Shown here in pieces: positions 1 to 8,841 of a stretch of 45,022 nt of DNA; positions within the stretch are counted from its first letter, which is position 1; each line of letters begins with the position of its first letter. The notes below the pieces were generated by a model. It was not told the origin of the DNA. It saw only the letters and a program-made list of their open reading frames with translations, and searched no databases. Position numbers and translations under genes: made by a program. Source of the stretch: Chloroflexota bacterium (lineage in GTDB: Bacteria; Chloroflexota; Dehalococcoidia; SHYB01). The stretch is from assembly GCA_022572465.1 (NCBI GenBank), contig JACZVV010000010.1:1-45022 (forward strand). The letters run 5' to 3'.

Positions 1-178
1 GCCGCGGCAACATTTCCGGCCCACGCGGGCTGGCGGCTGAGCCGCAGCAACATTTCCGGCCCACGCGGGCTGCCCACTAAGGGGAGTCCAGCGGAGCGAA
101 GCCCCGGTGCCGTGGCTGAGTACTAGCGGGCTGTTGGTGCCCGCGTGGGCCGGAATAATGATGCGGCTCAGCCGCCGG
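1..178. repeat. Dispersed GGCTGAGCC repeat cluster (two direct copies and one inverted copy)
   Basis: Bases 1-32 and 41-72 are the same 32-bp sequence with one mismatch (40-bp period), containing GCAACATTTCCGGCCCACG. Bases 139-176 are close to the reverse complement of the 35-72 copy and end in GCGGCTCAGCCGCC. The cluster therefore can fold into a large stem with the bases 73-138 as loop. It is a diverged member of the 54-bp family seen at six other places in the window. The left part is cut by the window edge, so the gene it follows is unknown. Confidence 0.85.
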
Positions 179-187
179 TGGTAATCT

Positions 188-583
188 ATGGTTGAAACTG
201 CCCGGCAGCGGGGTTCCCCAAGGAGATATCGTTTGCCACGACTGCGGCCATCCCGGCTGCTCTCCCGGGTCATGCTCGGGTGGGCGCTGGTTGTGCTGTC
301 GACCGTCTTCTTGATCCTCATCCCGGTCGTTTGGCTCCTGCCCTTGAACGGCGCGGTCAAGGGTTCGCTGACAGCCGCCTTTGCCATAGCGGGCGAGGTG
401 ACGTTCTGGCCCGGAGCGGCCATGCTCGGCTTCGAGTTCGCTAAGCGCTTTCGGGCGAGGCTGAATCCGCTGAGATTGATCCGCGGGCGCCGAAACTCGA
501 CCGCATCAACCGCCAGTCCCGGCAGCGATAGGGCCACTGCTCCCGTCGACTCGCCGGCCGGCGGGAGTCCGCCGCGGGGATGA
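188..583 (+). CDS. Small two-helix membrane protein, transporter-suffix-domain-like
   Basis: This 131-residue protein has a basic N-terminus (residues 1-27), a hydrophobic segment at about 28-52, a second at about 58-82, and a charged, Ser/Pro-rich tail. The segment LIPVVWLLPLNGAVKGSL followed by GEVTFWPGAAMLG resembles the small 'transporter suffix domain' proteins, in which two helices flank a similar turn; no catalytic function is known for them. The assignment rests on remembered family pattern. The ATG at 188 has no good ribosome binding site and lies 10 bases after a repeat copy, so GTG/ATG alternatives inside the N-terminal basic region, for example Met29, are possible. The gene converges on the cupin gene. 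Confidence 0.6.
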   Translation: MVETARQRGSPRRYRLPRLRPSRLLSRVMLGWALVVLSTVFLILIPVVWLLPLNGAVKGSLTAAFAIAGEVTFWPGAAMLGFEFAKRFRARLNPLRLIRGRRNSTASTASPGSDRATAPVDSPAGGSPPRG

Positions 584-635
584 CCGCGCATGGCGGCGGC
601 TAAGATCGGCGTGGACGTTCAACTGATTCGCTAAT

Positions 636-735
636 CCGCCGCGGGCGTCGGCCGGAAATACCGATGTGGCTCAGCCACCTCAGCCGCTGCAACATTGGCC
701 GGAAATACCGATGTGGCTCAGGCGGCTGAGCCGCC
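636..735. repeat. Dispersed GGCTGAGCC repeat, two minus-oriented copies
   Basis: Two copies of GGAAATACCGATGTGGCTCA lie at 654-673 and 701-720, followed by GGCGGCTGAGCCGCC at 721-735. Both copies are in reverse orientation relative to the 54-bp consensus. The block fills most of the 153-base gap between the convergent 131-residue gene and the cupin gene and ends one base from the cupin TGA stop at 737-739. The rest of the gap (584-635) shows nothing recognisable. Confidence 0.85.
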
Positions 736-736
736 G

Positions 737-1078
737 TCAGGCCAGCGGGATGATGGCGATGCGCCGGTCTCCCGAACCGCGGGTGATGTGCCCCTGGCCC
801 GTGGTGTCCTCCGCCAGCAAGACGTCGCCGGCGACCAGGCGCCGTTTGCTCCCGTCGCCGATCTCGACCTCCATCTCGCCCGAGAGGATGATGACGTATT
901 GACGCTGCGGGGCGCCATGCCAATCCATGAACGTCTCGCCCTTGGTGTGGCGGAACATGATGCCTGTCGTCGGCTGGTAGGCAGCCGCGTCCCGTGCCCC
1001 TGAAGCCGTGAACAGCCCTTCGATCTCCTCGAAATGCGTGCGGCCATCGTCGCCGGTATAGATTCGAAGCGTAGCCAA
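737..1078 (-). CDS. Small single-domain cupin protein
   Basis: The 113-residue product looks like a single cupin barrel: a central run QYVIILSGEMEVEIGDG followed by LVAGDVLLAEDTTGQGH matches the conserved turn-glycine pattern of the two cupin motifs. The usual metal-binding His-X-His of motif 1 is not complete (only one His, in DWHGAPQ), so it may not be a metal enzyme; substrate unknown. The start is TTG at 1078, chosen because AGGAGG lies six bases upstream and the N-terminus MATLRIYTGDDG reads naturally. The gene lies downstream of recG, separated by a 30-bp palindrome, and its stop touches a repeat cluster. Confidence 0.8.
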   Translation of the reverse strand: MATLRIYTGDDGRTHFEEIEGLFTASGARDAAAYQPTTGIMFRHTKGETFMDWHGAPQRQYVIILSGEMEVEIGDGSKRRLVAGDVLLAEDTTGQGHITRGSGDRRIAIIPLA

Positions 1079-1158
1079 AGCAGGCCTCCTTTCGCGTCGA
1101 ACGCCGGGCGTATGCTACCGGGGGCTCGGCGCCTACGTCAAGAACGCGGAACGAGTCA

Positions 1159-1188
1159 CCCCCTCTCCATGTCGACATGGAGAGGGGG
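1159..1188. terminator. 30-bp perfect palindrome downstream of recG
   Basis: The two 15-base arms (CCCCCTCTCCATGTC and its exact complement) meet with no spacer, giving a 30-bp perfect palindrome 18 bases after the recG stop codon. As RNA it would form a 13-bp stem. No T-run follows on the minus strand, so intrinsic termination is only inferred; it may instead be a dispersed hairpin or protein site. Confidence 0.5.
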
Positions 1189-1206
1189 ACGGGGGCCAAC
1201 GCCGCG

Positions 1207-3729
1207 CTAGGCCTCGCCGGTGGCCAGCGTGCGGTGGCGCCATGCCCGCTCGACGGCGGCGGCCAGCTCCCGGTGCTCCGAGCGCTCCAGCGTCGGGTCC
1301 GCTTCGAAGATATCGCCGGCCACCTCTCGCGCCTCTTCCAGCAGCGGCAGGTCGGAAATCCGCGCCATGCGCAGGTCGGGCATGCCGCTCTGACGGGTGC
1401 CGAAGAACTCGCCGGGGCCACGCAGCCGCAGGTCCTCCTCGGCCAGCTGGAATCCGTCGTGGACCGTCTCCATGAGCCGCAACCGCTCGCTGGCCCCCGG
1501 CGTCGGCGATTCCGAGATCAGCATGCAGTAGCTCTCGTGCTCGCTCCTGCCGACGCGGCCTCGGAACTGGTGCAGCTGGGCCAGGCCGAAGCGCTCGGCC
1601 GACTCCACCAGCATCACCGTTGCGTTGGGCACGTCGATCCCCACCTCGACGACCGCGGTGGCGACCAGGATATCGAGCTCGCCGGCCCCGAACCGGCGCA
1701 TGATCTTGTCCTTCTCGTTGGCCTTCATCCGGCCATGCAGCAAGCCCACGCGCAGGTCGGGAAAGACCTCCTCGCTCAACCGCCGGTGCTCTTGCCGCGC
1801 GGCGGCTTGTTGCAGCCTCTCCGACTCTTCGATCAGCGGGTAGATGATGAAGGCCTGGCGACCCTCGCCCACCTGCTTCCGAATGAACGCGTAGGCCGAA
1901 TCGCGCCGGTCGGCATCCAGCCAGCGAGTTCGGATCTCGCGGCGTCCCGCGGGGAGCTCGTCGATGACCGAAATGTCCAGGTCACCGTACAGGGTCAGAT
2001 AGAGCGTCCTTGGAATCGGCGTTGCCGTCATCACCAGGAGATGAGGATTGTAGCCTTTCTGGCGCAGCTCCGAGCGCTGCATGACGCCGAACCGGTGCTG
2101 CTCGTCGACGATCACCAGTCCCAGGCTGGCGAACTCCATGTCTTTCTGGAACAGGGCGTGGGTGCCGACGACGATGTCGATCTCGCCGCGATTGGCCAGC
2201 TCCTGGACCTCCTGCTTGCGCTTTCGCGAGAGGCCGCCGGTGAGGACGGCGACGGTCACCGGCCTGGACTGGGGAGAGAGCGTTACCGTGACGATCCCCT
2301 GGGTCTGGCCGGGCTTGGCGACCACCTTCAGGAGCTGCTGGACGGTGCGGAAGTGTTGCTCGGCCAGGATTTCGGTGGGCGCCATGAAGGCCGTCTGCTG
2401 TCCGTTGGCCGCCGCGACCAACGCCGCGGCCAACGCGACCACGGTCTTCCCGCTGCCGACCTCCCCTTGAAGCAGACGGCTCATCGGCGTCGACCGGCCC
2501 AGATCGGCCATGACCTCCTGAACGCAGCGCCGTTGGGCTCCGGTGGGCTCGAAGGGCAGCGCCGCGAAGAAAGCGTCCAGCACCGCTGGATCGGCCCGCA
2601 ACGGGTGGCCGGGCATGCTCTGTTTCCACTCCCGCTTGCGGTGCAGCACCCCGAGCTGGATCAGCAGCAGCTCGTCGAACGCCAGACGACGCCGGGCCCG
2701 CTCCTTGCTCTCCAGCGAGTCGGGGAAATGGGCTTGGCCTATCATTTGGGGCAGCGCCGCCAGCGACCGCCGCCGTCGATGCTCCTCCGGTAGAAAGTCG
2801 GCAACCTTCCCCACGCAAGCGTCGACCGTTTTTTTGATCAGCGTGCGAAGCCGGCGGGAGGTCAGCCCCTCGGTCAGCGGGTAGACGGGCACCAGACGGG
2901 CCGTGTGGACGAGCTCTTTCTCGGCCATCGGCTCGTACTCCGGGTTCTCGAAGACCCTATGGCCTCGGTGCAAGGCGACACGCCCGCTGAGCGCGATGCG
3001 CGTGCCCGGCCGGAGCCCGCGAGCGACCCACGGCTGGTTGAACCACACCACCCGCACGTTGCCCGAATCGTCGCCGACGACGGCCTCGGTCGACCGGCGC
3101 CGGGACGCCCCCATCTTGACCTCCGACGCCTCCCACACCGTCCCCATGGCCGTCTGCTCGCGGCCGACCTCGAGCGACGCGATGGGCGAGACTCGCGTGA
3201 AATCGATATGCCGTCTGGGAAAGAGATACAGCAGCTCCCGGACGGTCGAGACGCCCAGCCGTTCCAGCTTCCCGATCACGAAGGGAGTGAATCCGTTGGC
3301 CTCGCCCAGCGGCGTGTCCAGGGACTGGCCGGCTCGCAGCACCGTCGCGGCGTCCGCGGCGCGTTTGGCCGGCCTGGCCGCGGCACGCTTGGCCGGTTGC
3401 CGCCGGCTCGGTGGCGGCTGCTCCCCCTCCTGGGGCACGCCCGCGAACCCATCGGCCCAGCGCAGCACACGCTCGATCCAGTCGGCGCGCTGCCGCGGCG
3501 ACTTCGAAGCGTAGTCCGGCGACACCAGCTCCAGCCGGCGCAGGGTAGAGCGAAACATGGGGTGAACGACGTTCCGGTGCGCTTCCAGCGCCCACTGCTT
3601 CACGAACCCGTCCATCCCCCCGATGACGGCGCCGTCGGTAAACTTTTTTTCTTTTTCCAGCAGCAAGACCTTCCGAAGCCGATGGGTCATGATCGCCGGA
3701 TCGTTGCTATCGAGGCGCTGCTCGCTCAT
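1207..3729 (-). CDS. recG: ATP-dependent DNA helicase RecG
   Basis: RecG is the branch-migrating helicase that remodels stalled replication forks and Holliday junctions. The 840-residue protein carries an N-terminal extension (about 1-155, with a Lys/Arg/Ala-rich linker near 100-130), the OB-fold wedge domain (about 165-330), then two helicase lobes: Walker A GEVGSGKT at about 421, the DEQH box in VIVDEQHRFGVMQR near 540, MTATPIPRT motif III and LQQFRGRVGRS-type motif VI (seen as LHQFRGRVGRSEHESY). It is about 150 residues longer than the E. coli enzyme because of the N-terminal extension, usual in several phyla outside Proteobacteria. The start ATG at 3729 overlaps the stop of the DegV gene (ATGA), which implies translational coupling. 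Confidence 0.97.
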   Translation of the reverse strand: MSEQRLDSNDPAIMTHRLRKVLLLEKEKKFTDGAVIGGMDGFVKQWALEAHRNVVHPMFRSTLRRLELVSPDYASKSPRQRADWIERVLRWADGFAGVPQEGEQPPPSRRQPAKRAAARPAKRAADAATVLRAGQSLDTPLGEANGFTPFVIGKLERLGVSTVRELLYLFPRRHIDFTRVSPIASLEVGREQTAMGTVWEASEVKMGASRRRSTEAVVGDDSGNVRVVWFNQPWVARGLRPGTRIALSGRVALHRGHRVFENPEYEPMAEKELVHTARLVPVYPLTEGLTSRRLRTLIKKTVDACVGKVADFLPEEHRRRRSLAALPQMIGQAHFPDSLESKERARRRLAFDELLLIQLGVLHRKREWKQSMPGHPLRADPAVLDAFFAALPFEPTGAQRRCVQEVMADLGRSTPMSRLLQGEVGSGKTVVALAAALVAAANGQQTAFMAPTEILAEQHFRTVQQLLKVVAKPGQTQGIVTVTLSPQSRPVTVAVLTGGLSRKRKQEVQELANRGEIDIVVGTHALFQKDMEFASLGLVIVDEQHRFGVMQRSELRQKGYNPHLLVMTATPIPRTLYLTLYGDLDISVIDELPAGRREIRTRWLDADRRDSAYAFIRKQVGEGRQAFIIYPLIEESERLQQAAARQEHRRLSEEVFPDLRVGLLHGRMKANEKDKIMRRFGAGELDILVATAVVEVGIDVPNATVMLVESAERFGLAQLHQFRGRVGRSEHESYCMLISESPTPGASERLRLMETVHDGFQLAEEDLRLRGPGEFFGTRQSGMPDLRMARISDLPLLEEAREVAGDIFEADPTLERSEHRELAAAVERAWRHRTLATGEA

Positions 3730-4577
3730 GACGGTCTTTCAGGGGTGCTCCAGACAACGATGCCCAGGGCCCTGGGGCCGAGATGGACGCCCATCACAGA
3801 AGAAAACTCGGAGACCAGGACCTCGGCGTCGGGGAAGGCCTCGGACGAACGGCCCGCCAGGGCCTGGGCATCGTCCAGGCAGACGCTGTGAATAAAGCCC
3901 AGCGAACGGACGTTTGCGGAAGCGCGGACGATCTGGCTGAACCGCTCCAGGAGGCGCTTGCGACTCCGCACGCGCTCCACAGGATGCGTTTCTCCCTCTC
4001 GGACGACCATAATCGGCTTGATGTCCAGCAGCGACCCCAGGAAGCCCTGAATGCGGCTGGCCCGTCCTCCGCGCACCAGGTATTGGAGCGTGTCCACCGA
4101 AACATAGCACACGATGCGGGGGAGCTCCCGTTCGAGGAACGTCAAGGCCTGGTCCAGCGAGCCTCCGGCCCGGACAAGCTCGGCCACCGCTTTGACCGCG
4201 ACGCCCAGGCCCAGCGATACCTGCAACGAGTCGATCACCTCGATGCGAGGGCCGGCGGACAGCTCTTGGCTGGCCTGGATCGCCGACCGGTAGGTGCCAC
4301 TGAGCTTGGACGAGATGTGGATCGACAGGACTTCGTCACCGCTTCTGCCGAGCTCTCGGTAGACCTCGAGGAAATCGCCGACGGACGGCTGCGAGGTGGT
4401 GGGGTGCACGCCACCCGACGCCAGCCGTTGATAGAACGCGGAGGGCTGGATATCGACCCCTTCGCGGAGAAGCTCGTCGCCGAAGTGTACGATGCACGGC
4501 ACCACGGTAATGTCGAGGCTGCGGACGAGGTCGGCGGGGAGGTCGCAGCTGCTGTCGGTGACGATTCGAAGGGTCAT
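3726..4577 (-). CDS. DegV family fatty-acid-binding protein (FakB-like)
   Basis: DegV/FakB proteins hold a fatty acid in a hydrophobic pocket and present its carboxylate to the kinase FakA for phosphorylation. The 283-residue length and the opening MTLRIVTDSSCDLP, the TTSQPS strand near residue 61 and SSKLSGTYRSA near 90 are typical of the family. It lies 64 bases downstream of fakA on the same strand and overlaps recG by four bases, so the kinase and its carrier are probably co-transcribed. No strong ribosome binding site precedes ATG 4577. The family call is certain; the lipid ligand cannot be read from sequence. Confidence 0.95.
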   Translation of the reverse strand: MTLRIVTDSSCDLPADLVRSLDITVVPCIVHFGDELLREGVDIQPSAFYQRLASGGVHPTTSQPSVGDFLEVYRELGRSGDEVLSIHISSKLSGTYRSAIQASQELSAGPRIEVIDSLQVSLGLGVAVKAVAELVRAGGSLDQALTFLERELPRIVCYVSVDTLQYLVRGGRASRIQGFLGSLLDIKPIMVVREGETHPVERVRSRKRLLERFSQIVRASANVRSLGFIHSVCLDDAQALAGRSSEAFPDAEVLVSEFSSVMGVHLGPRALGIVVWSTPERPS

Positions 4578-4641
4578 GGCTGGGCCTGTTCAGTTTCGCC
4601 CCGAGACTGGCCCGGAGAGCTTCTGTGTCCTTTTGGCACGG

Positions 4642-6276
4642 TTACTCGGCGGAGACCAGGTAATGGTAGAGAGGATGGCCTCCCGCGAACGATTCTACGT
4701 CGACGCCGGGAAACCGCTGGCAAACCCGGTGCGCCAGCCCCTCGGCGTCGGCCTGGGAGACGTCCCCGCCGAAATACAAGGTGACGGTGTCGCCTTTTTT
4801 GACGGCGATACGCTCCAGCAGGCGCTCCACGGCGGTCTCGACCTGGGCGTGGGCAACCACCAGCTGGCCGCCAGCCAAGCCGATGAACTGGCCTCGCTTC
4901 ACCGTTCGCCCTTCGAGCCGGGTTTCTCGAACCGCCTGGGTAATCTCTCCCGTGCGAACGGCCAACCGGGCCTGGTCCATGGCGGTAGCGTTGGCCTCAG
5001 CGTCCTGTTCGTAGTTGAACGCCAACATGGCGGCCACGCCTTGGGGAAGGTCTTGAGTCGGGACCACCACGATGCGCTGCGCCGAGCCGATCTCCTGGGC
5101 CTGTCTCGCGGTGGCGACAACGTTGGCGTTGTTGGGCAGGAGGATCACCGTTTCGGCGGCGACGGTTCCAGCCGCGTCCAGCAGGTCTCGTGCGCTGGGG
5201 TTCATGGTCTGTCCGCCTGGGACGATGGCGGACACCCCGAGGCTGCGAAACAGGTCGGCCAGGCCATCGCCCGACACGACGGCCACCACGCCGACCACAC
5301 GCAGCAGCGGTAGCCGTGAGCTAAACGCCTCGTGCTGCTCGTCGATGTTGTCGATCTTTATGTGGGCCACGCTGCCCACCGAGCGCAGGTATGCCAGGGT
5401 CGAGTCGGTATCGAAGGTGTGGAGATGAACCTTGGCCAGCGTCGCGTCGCCCGCCACCAGCACCGAGCTCCCGAACGAACTGAGGCGGTCACGGAGACGA
5501 CCAGTATCCACGGAGCAATCTTTGACCAACACTTCGGTACAGAAGCCGTAGGCGGAGGGCGCCTCGTCCTCGGTGCGCCCGGCGATTGGCAGCGCACCCA
5601 CCGAGGGTTGCCCAGCGGCAACCTTCAGTGGTCCCTCGTCGCCGACGACGAACCGCAGCGCCCCTTGCAGAATCACCGACAGCCCCTCGCCCCCCGCGTC
5701 CACAACCCCGTTCTCTCGCAGAACGTCGAGCTGGAATGGGGTCCTTGCAACGGCGGTTTTGGCAGAGGAGGCGGCAACGTCCAGCACCGCGGCCGGAGTC
5801 GGCGTCCCGGACAAGATCTGGCCCGTCGTCGCGGCGGCGACCTCGCGTATGACGGTGAGGATGGTGCCTTCGACAGGCTCGGTGACGACTTTGTAGGCTT
5901 GGGCCGAGGCTTCTTGGAGCGCAGCGGCGATATCGCCGCCGGTGATGCGGGCCTTCCCCTGGATGCTCTTGCTGAAGCCGCGGAGGATCTGGGAGAGGAT
6001 GACGCCGCTGTTGCCCCGGGCGCCCATGAGCGAGCCTTTGGCCATGGCCGCCGCTATCTCTCCGGCGGCTTCGCTGGGACAACCAGCGGCCTCTTCCAGG
6101 GCCGCCCGCATGGTCAGCAGCATGTTCGTCCCCGTGTCACCGTCGGGCACGGGGAAGACGTTGAGAGCGTTGATGGCCTCCGCTTGGGCCTCCAGAGCAT
6201 CGGTCGCGGCGGCGAACATCTTTCGCAGCGCCACGCCGTCCAGGGTGTCCAGCGAAGGGGTGGCTGCTTTGGACAT
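4642..6276 (-). CDS. fakA: Fatty acid kinase catalytic subunit FakA (DAK2/YloV family)
   Basis: FakA phosphorylates FakB-bound exogenous fatty acids to acyl-phosphates for phospholipid synthesis. The 544-residue protein begins with a DhaL/DAK2-type ATP-binding domain (about 10-205) containing the Mg-binding NVFPVPDGDTGTNM motif (Asp45, Asp47) and GARGNSGVILSQ, followed by the FakA-specific middle and C-terminal domains (about 225-544), ending with the FPGVDVESFAGGHPLYHYL segment. Length is normal for the YloV family. It is the first gene of a minus-strand unit with the FakB-like gene and recG and is divergent from rpmB, a neighbourhood common in Gram-positive-type genomes. Confidence 0.95.
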   Translation of the reverse strand: MSKAATPSLDTLDGVALRKMFAAATDALEAQAEAINALNVFPVPDGDTGTNMLLTMRAALEEAAGCPSEAAGEIAAAMAKGSLMGARGNSGVILSQILRGFSKSIQGKARITGGDIAAALQEASAQAYKVVTEPVEGTILTVIREVAAATTGQILSGTPTPAAVLDVAASSAKTAVARTPFQLDVLRENGVVDAGGEGLSVILQGALRFVVGDEGPLKVAAGQPSVGALPIAGRTEDEAPSAYGFCTEVLVKDCSVDTGRLRDRLSSFGSSVLVAGDATLAKVHLHTFDTDSTLAYLRSVGSVAHIKIDNIDEQHEAFSSRLPLLRVVGVVAVVSGDGLADLFRSLGVSAIVPGGQTMNPSARDLLDAAGTVAAETVILLPNNANVVATARQAQEIGSAQRIVVVPTQDLPQGVAAMLAFNYEQDAEANATAMDQARLAVRTGEITQAVRETRLEGRTVKRGQFIGLAGGQLVVAHAQVETAVERLLERIAVKKGDTVTLYFGGDVSQADAEGLAHRVCQRFPGVDVESFAGGHPLYHYLVSAE

Positions 6277-6287
6277 GGTCCGGCTTC

Positions 6288-6316
6288 TTGATGAACAACA
6301 GGTTACATGGTATTCT
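6288..6316 (+). promoter_or_regulatory. Putative rpmB promoter
   Basis: TTGATG at 6288-6293 and TATTCT at 6311-6316 are separated by 17 bases, the ideal spacing for a housekeeping sigma factor. Transcription would begin near 6323, about 29 bases before the L28 ATG. It lies within the 75-base fakA-rpmB divergent gap. Confidence 0.6.
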
Positions 6317-6351
6317 ATGGAGCGATCCCATCCCCGTCAAAGTGCTCTCTC

Positions 6352-6534
6352 ATGGCCGCCTGCGAACTCTGTCATAAAACACCCGGCTTCGGCTACAACG
6401 TCAGCCATTCGAAGCGCCACACCAAGCGCACCTGGAAGCCGAACATCCAGCGCGCCACGATCTACGTCGACGGCCGCGCCAAACGGGTGCACATCTGCAC
6501 CCGGTGCCTTCGTTCGCAGTACCGCGTTCGGTAG
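6352..6534 (+). CDS. rpmB: Large ribosomal subunit protein bL28
   Basis: The 60-residue protein starts MAACELCHKTPGFGYNVSHS and ends with an ICTRCLRS zinc-knuckle half, giving the paired CxxC motifs of the zinc-binding form of L28. It is a structural protein of the 50S subunit. An upstream in-frame ATG at 6307 exists but would add 15 residues with no family counterpart and would overlap the promoter, so ATG 6352 is preferred. It is transcribed alone, divergent from fakA and convergent with rpe (61-base gap, no clear terminator seen). Confidence 0.96.
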   Translation: MAACELCHKTPGFGYNVSHSKRHTKRTWKPNIQRATIYVDGRAKRVHICTRCLRSQYRVR

Positions 6535-6595
6535 AGCCGTCGTCTCCGGCAAATCAGCGGAACGATCGGCGTGACCCCCTGACGACTCCCGCCCC

Positions 6596-7282
6596 TTATG
6601 TCGTCTCGATGCCTGCCACGCTCCGCCGCAGGCGCACCATCGCACTGCCAACGTCTTCGCGGTCGTTGAAGACCGCCGACCCGGCAACCAGCACCCGGGC
6701 GCCGGCTGCCACCACCAGGGCCGCCGTCCCGGCGTTGATCCCGCCGTCGACTTCGAGCTCGGCGTCGTAGCCACGCTCGTCGAGCAGCGATCGCAGGCGC
6801 CGGATCTTGGGAAGCACGCCTTCGATCAGTCGTTGGCCGCCGAATCCGGGGTTGACCGTCATCACCAGCACGAGGTCGACGTACGGCAAGACCTCGTCGA
6901 TGGCTTCCAGGGGCGTGCTGGGGGTCAGCGTCACCCCCGCCTTGACCCCGCCGTCTTTGATGGACTGGATAGCTCGGTGCACGTGCGGCGTCGACTCGAC
7001 GTGGACGGTGATAATGTCGGCGCCGGCCTTGATGAAATCCGGGATGACGCGCTCCGGGGCTTCGACCATCAGGTGACAGTCCAATGGCAGCTTGGTCCTG
7101 GGCCGCAGCGCCTCGACGACGATGGGTCCAACCGTCAGGTTGGGGACGAAGCGGCCGTCCATCACGTCCACGTGAATGTAGTCCGCGCCGGCGCGCTCGG
7201 CCTCACCGACCTGCTCGCCCAACCGGCTGAAGTCCGCCGAGAGAATCGATGGCGCCAGCTTGATCCGGTCGCCGCTACCCAT
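6596..7282 (-). CDS. rpe: Ribulose-phosphate 3-epimerase
   Basis: Interconverts ribulose-5-phosphate and xylulose-5-phosphate in the pentose phosphate pathway. The 228-residue TIM barrel shows the family landmarks in order: [14 protein letters not shown] at 9-22, [14 protein letters not shown] with the metal-binding His/Asp at about 37-50, [11 protein letters not shown] at about 67, [10 protein letters not shown] at about 139 and EVDGGIN near 175 with the catalytic Asp. Its start overlaps the argH stop by eight bases, so it is the last gene of the argH-containing unit. Confidence 0.97.
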   Translation of the reverse strand: MGSGDRIKLAPSILSADFSRLGEQVGEAERAGADYIHVDVMDGRFVPNLTVGPIVVEALRPRTKLPLDCHLMVEAPERVIPDFIKAGADIITVHVESTPHVHRAIQSIKDGGVKAGVTLTPSTPLEAIDEVLPYVDLVLVMTVNPGFGGQRLIEGVLPKIRRLRSLLDERGYDAELEVDGGINAGTAALVVAAGARVLVAGSAVFNDREDVGSAMVRLRRSVAGIETT

Positions 7283-8651
7283 CGTCCGAGAGCCTCCTTT
7301 TCGCCTCGCTGATGGCCTGCCGCACCTGCCGAGGCGCCGTGCCGCCGGGAAGAGAGCGGGCCGCGATGGAAGTCGACACGTCGATGGCCAGCACGTCCCG
7401 GTCGAACTCAGGCGAGACGCGCTGGTACTCCTCCATCGTGAGGCCGCCGAGCTCCTTGCCCTGGTCGTCGGCCTGCCGAACGAGCTCGCCGACGATGCGG
7501 TGGGCCTCGCGGAACGGCACGCCCTTTTTCACCAGGTAGTCGGCGACGTCGGTGGCCAGCAGATGGCCGCCGGTGGCCGCCTGGCGCATTCGCTCGGGGT
7601 CGAAACGCAGCCCACCCAGCATCGCGGCGAAGATGTCCAACGTCGAGGTCAGCGTATCGACCGTGTCGAACAGGGCCTCCTTGTCCTCCTGAAGGTCCCG
7701 ATTGTAGGCGAGGGGCAGCGCTTTCATGACCGTCAGCGCGCCCATCAGATGGCCGTACACCCGGCCGGTCTTAGCGCGGGCCAGCTCCGCCACGTCGGGG
7801 TTCTTCTTCTGCGGCATGAGGCTGCTCCCGGTGGCGTAGGCGTCGTCCAGCTCGACGAACCCGAACTCGGTGGACGACCAGAGGATCAGCTCTTCCGCCA
7901 GCCGTGAGAGGTGCATCATCGCGATGGCGGCGGCGGCGTGGAGCTCGATGACGAAGTCGCGGTCGGAGACGGCGTCCATGCTGTTGCTGCTCACCCGGCT
8001 GAACCCCAGCTCTCGGGCGACCGACTCCCGGTCGAAAGGATACGGCGCGCCGGCCAGAGCGCCGCTGCCCAGGGGCATGACGTCGGCGCGGCCGTAGCAG
8101 CCGGCGAAGCGCTCGCCGTCCCGCGCCAGCATCTCGTCGTAGGCCAGCAGATGGTGGGCCAGGAGCACCGGCTGGGCGCGCTGGAGGTGGGTGTAGCCGG
8201 GGATGACGGTCTCGACGTGGGCTTCGGCTTGCTCCAGCACGGCCTTCCGGAGGCGACTGAGCCCGTCCTGGACTTGCGCTGCGGCGTCTTTGCAAAACAG
8301 GCGCATGTCCAGGGCGATCTGATCGTTGCGGGAACGCCCCGTGTGGAGCTTGCCCGCCACGTCGCCGATGCGCTCGGCGAGCCGCGCCTCGACGTTCATG
8401 TGAATGTCTTCCAGGTCGTCGCGGAAGGGGAAGGCCCCTTCGGCGATCTCGCGGCCGATGGCCTCCAGACCCGCGACGATGGCCTCGGCGTCCTCGCCGG
8501 GAATCACGCCCTGCCGGCCCAGCATGCGCGCATGAGCGATGCTGCCGGCGATGTCATAGGGCGCCAGCCGCCGGTCGTAGGCGATGGAGGCGGTGTAGCG
8601 TTGCACCGCCTCGGCCATGGGTTTCTTCAGGCGCGAGCGTGTGGGTTTCAT
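7275..8651 (-). CDS. argH: Argininosuccinate lyase
   Basis: Catalyses the last step of arginine synthesis, cleaving argininosuccinate to arginine and fumarate. The 458-residue protein has the fumarase/ASL signature [12 protein letters not shown] (about residue 280) with the flexible loop, the HTGRSRNDQ motif near 104 and [13 protein letters not shown]-type helix (seen as [13 protein letters not shown]) near 219. Length is standard. The ATG at 8651 overlaps the stop of the 62-residue ORF upstream (ATGA) and its own end overlaps rpe, so it is translated in a tightly coupled series. Confidence 0.98.
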   Translation of the reverse strand: MKPTRSRLKKPMAEAVQRYTASIAYDRRLAPYDIAGSIAHARMLGRQGVIPGEDAEAIVAGLEAIGREIAEGAFPFRDDLEDIHMNVEARLAERIGDVAGKLHTGRSRNDQIALDMRLFCKDAAAQVQDGLSRLRKAVLEQAEAHVETVIPGYTHLQRAQPVLLAHHLLAYDEMLARDGERFAGCYGRADVMPLGSGALAGAPYPFDRESVARELGFSRVSSNSMDAVSDRDFVIELHAAAAIAMMHLSRLAEELILWSSTEFGFVELDDAYATGSSLMPQKKNPDVAELARAKTGRVYGHLMGALTVMKALPLAYNRDLQEDKEALFDTVDTLTSTLDIFAAMLGGLRFDPERMRQAATGGHLLATDVADYLVKKGVPFREAHRIVGELVRQADDQGKELGGLTMEEYQRVSPEFDRDVLAIDVSTSIAARSLPGGTAPRQVRQAISEAKRRLSDDG

Positions 8652-8836
8652 CTAAGCATCTTCAAACGTTGCAACAGTTTGGCGGTGTCGCCTGAGTCGA
8701 CGTGCAAAAACGACCGTGATTCCCCGGGATTAGCTGCCGAGTAGATTCGGTTGAAGACGTCATGGAGGGTTTTCAGAACCTCTCGAGCGTCAACTTCCTG
8801 TACGGGCGGATGTTCGAACGACTGATTCGAGCTCAC
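8648..8836 (-). CDS. Small conserved-position ORF, 62 residues, unknown function
   Basis: A 62-codon frame starts with GTG at 8836, five bases after the MaoC-like stop, and its TGA overlaps the argH ATG. It begins MSSNQSFEHPPVQEVDAREV and includes a likely amphipathic helix (about residues 18-34) and a second basic helix at the C-terminus ([10 protein letters not shown]). I do not recognise it. The exact packing between two genes with no wasted bases is the main evidence that it is translated; it may serve mainly to couple argH translation. Start choice is uncertain because the AAGG upstream is only a few bases from GTG. Confidence 0.6.
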   Translation of the reverse strand: MSSNQSFEHPPVQEVDAREVLKTLHDVFNRIYSAANPGESRSFLHVDSGDTAKLLQRLKMLR

Positions 8837-8841
8837 CCGCC

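Noticed and set aside
1177-2793. 538-codon plus-strand frame opposite recG, and similar long frames at 600-1421 and 14321-16009
   Set aside because: All lie antisense to, or across, well-supported genes and give low-complexity Arg/Gly/His/Pro-rich products without recognisable motifs.
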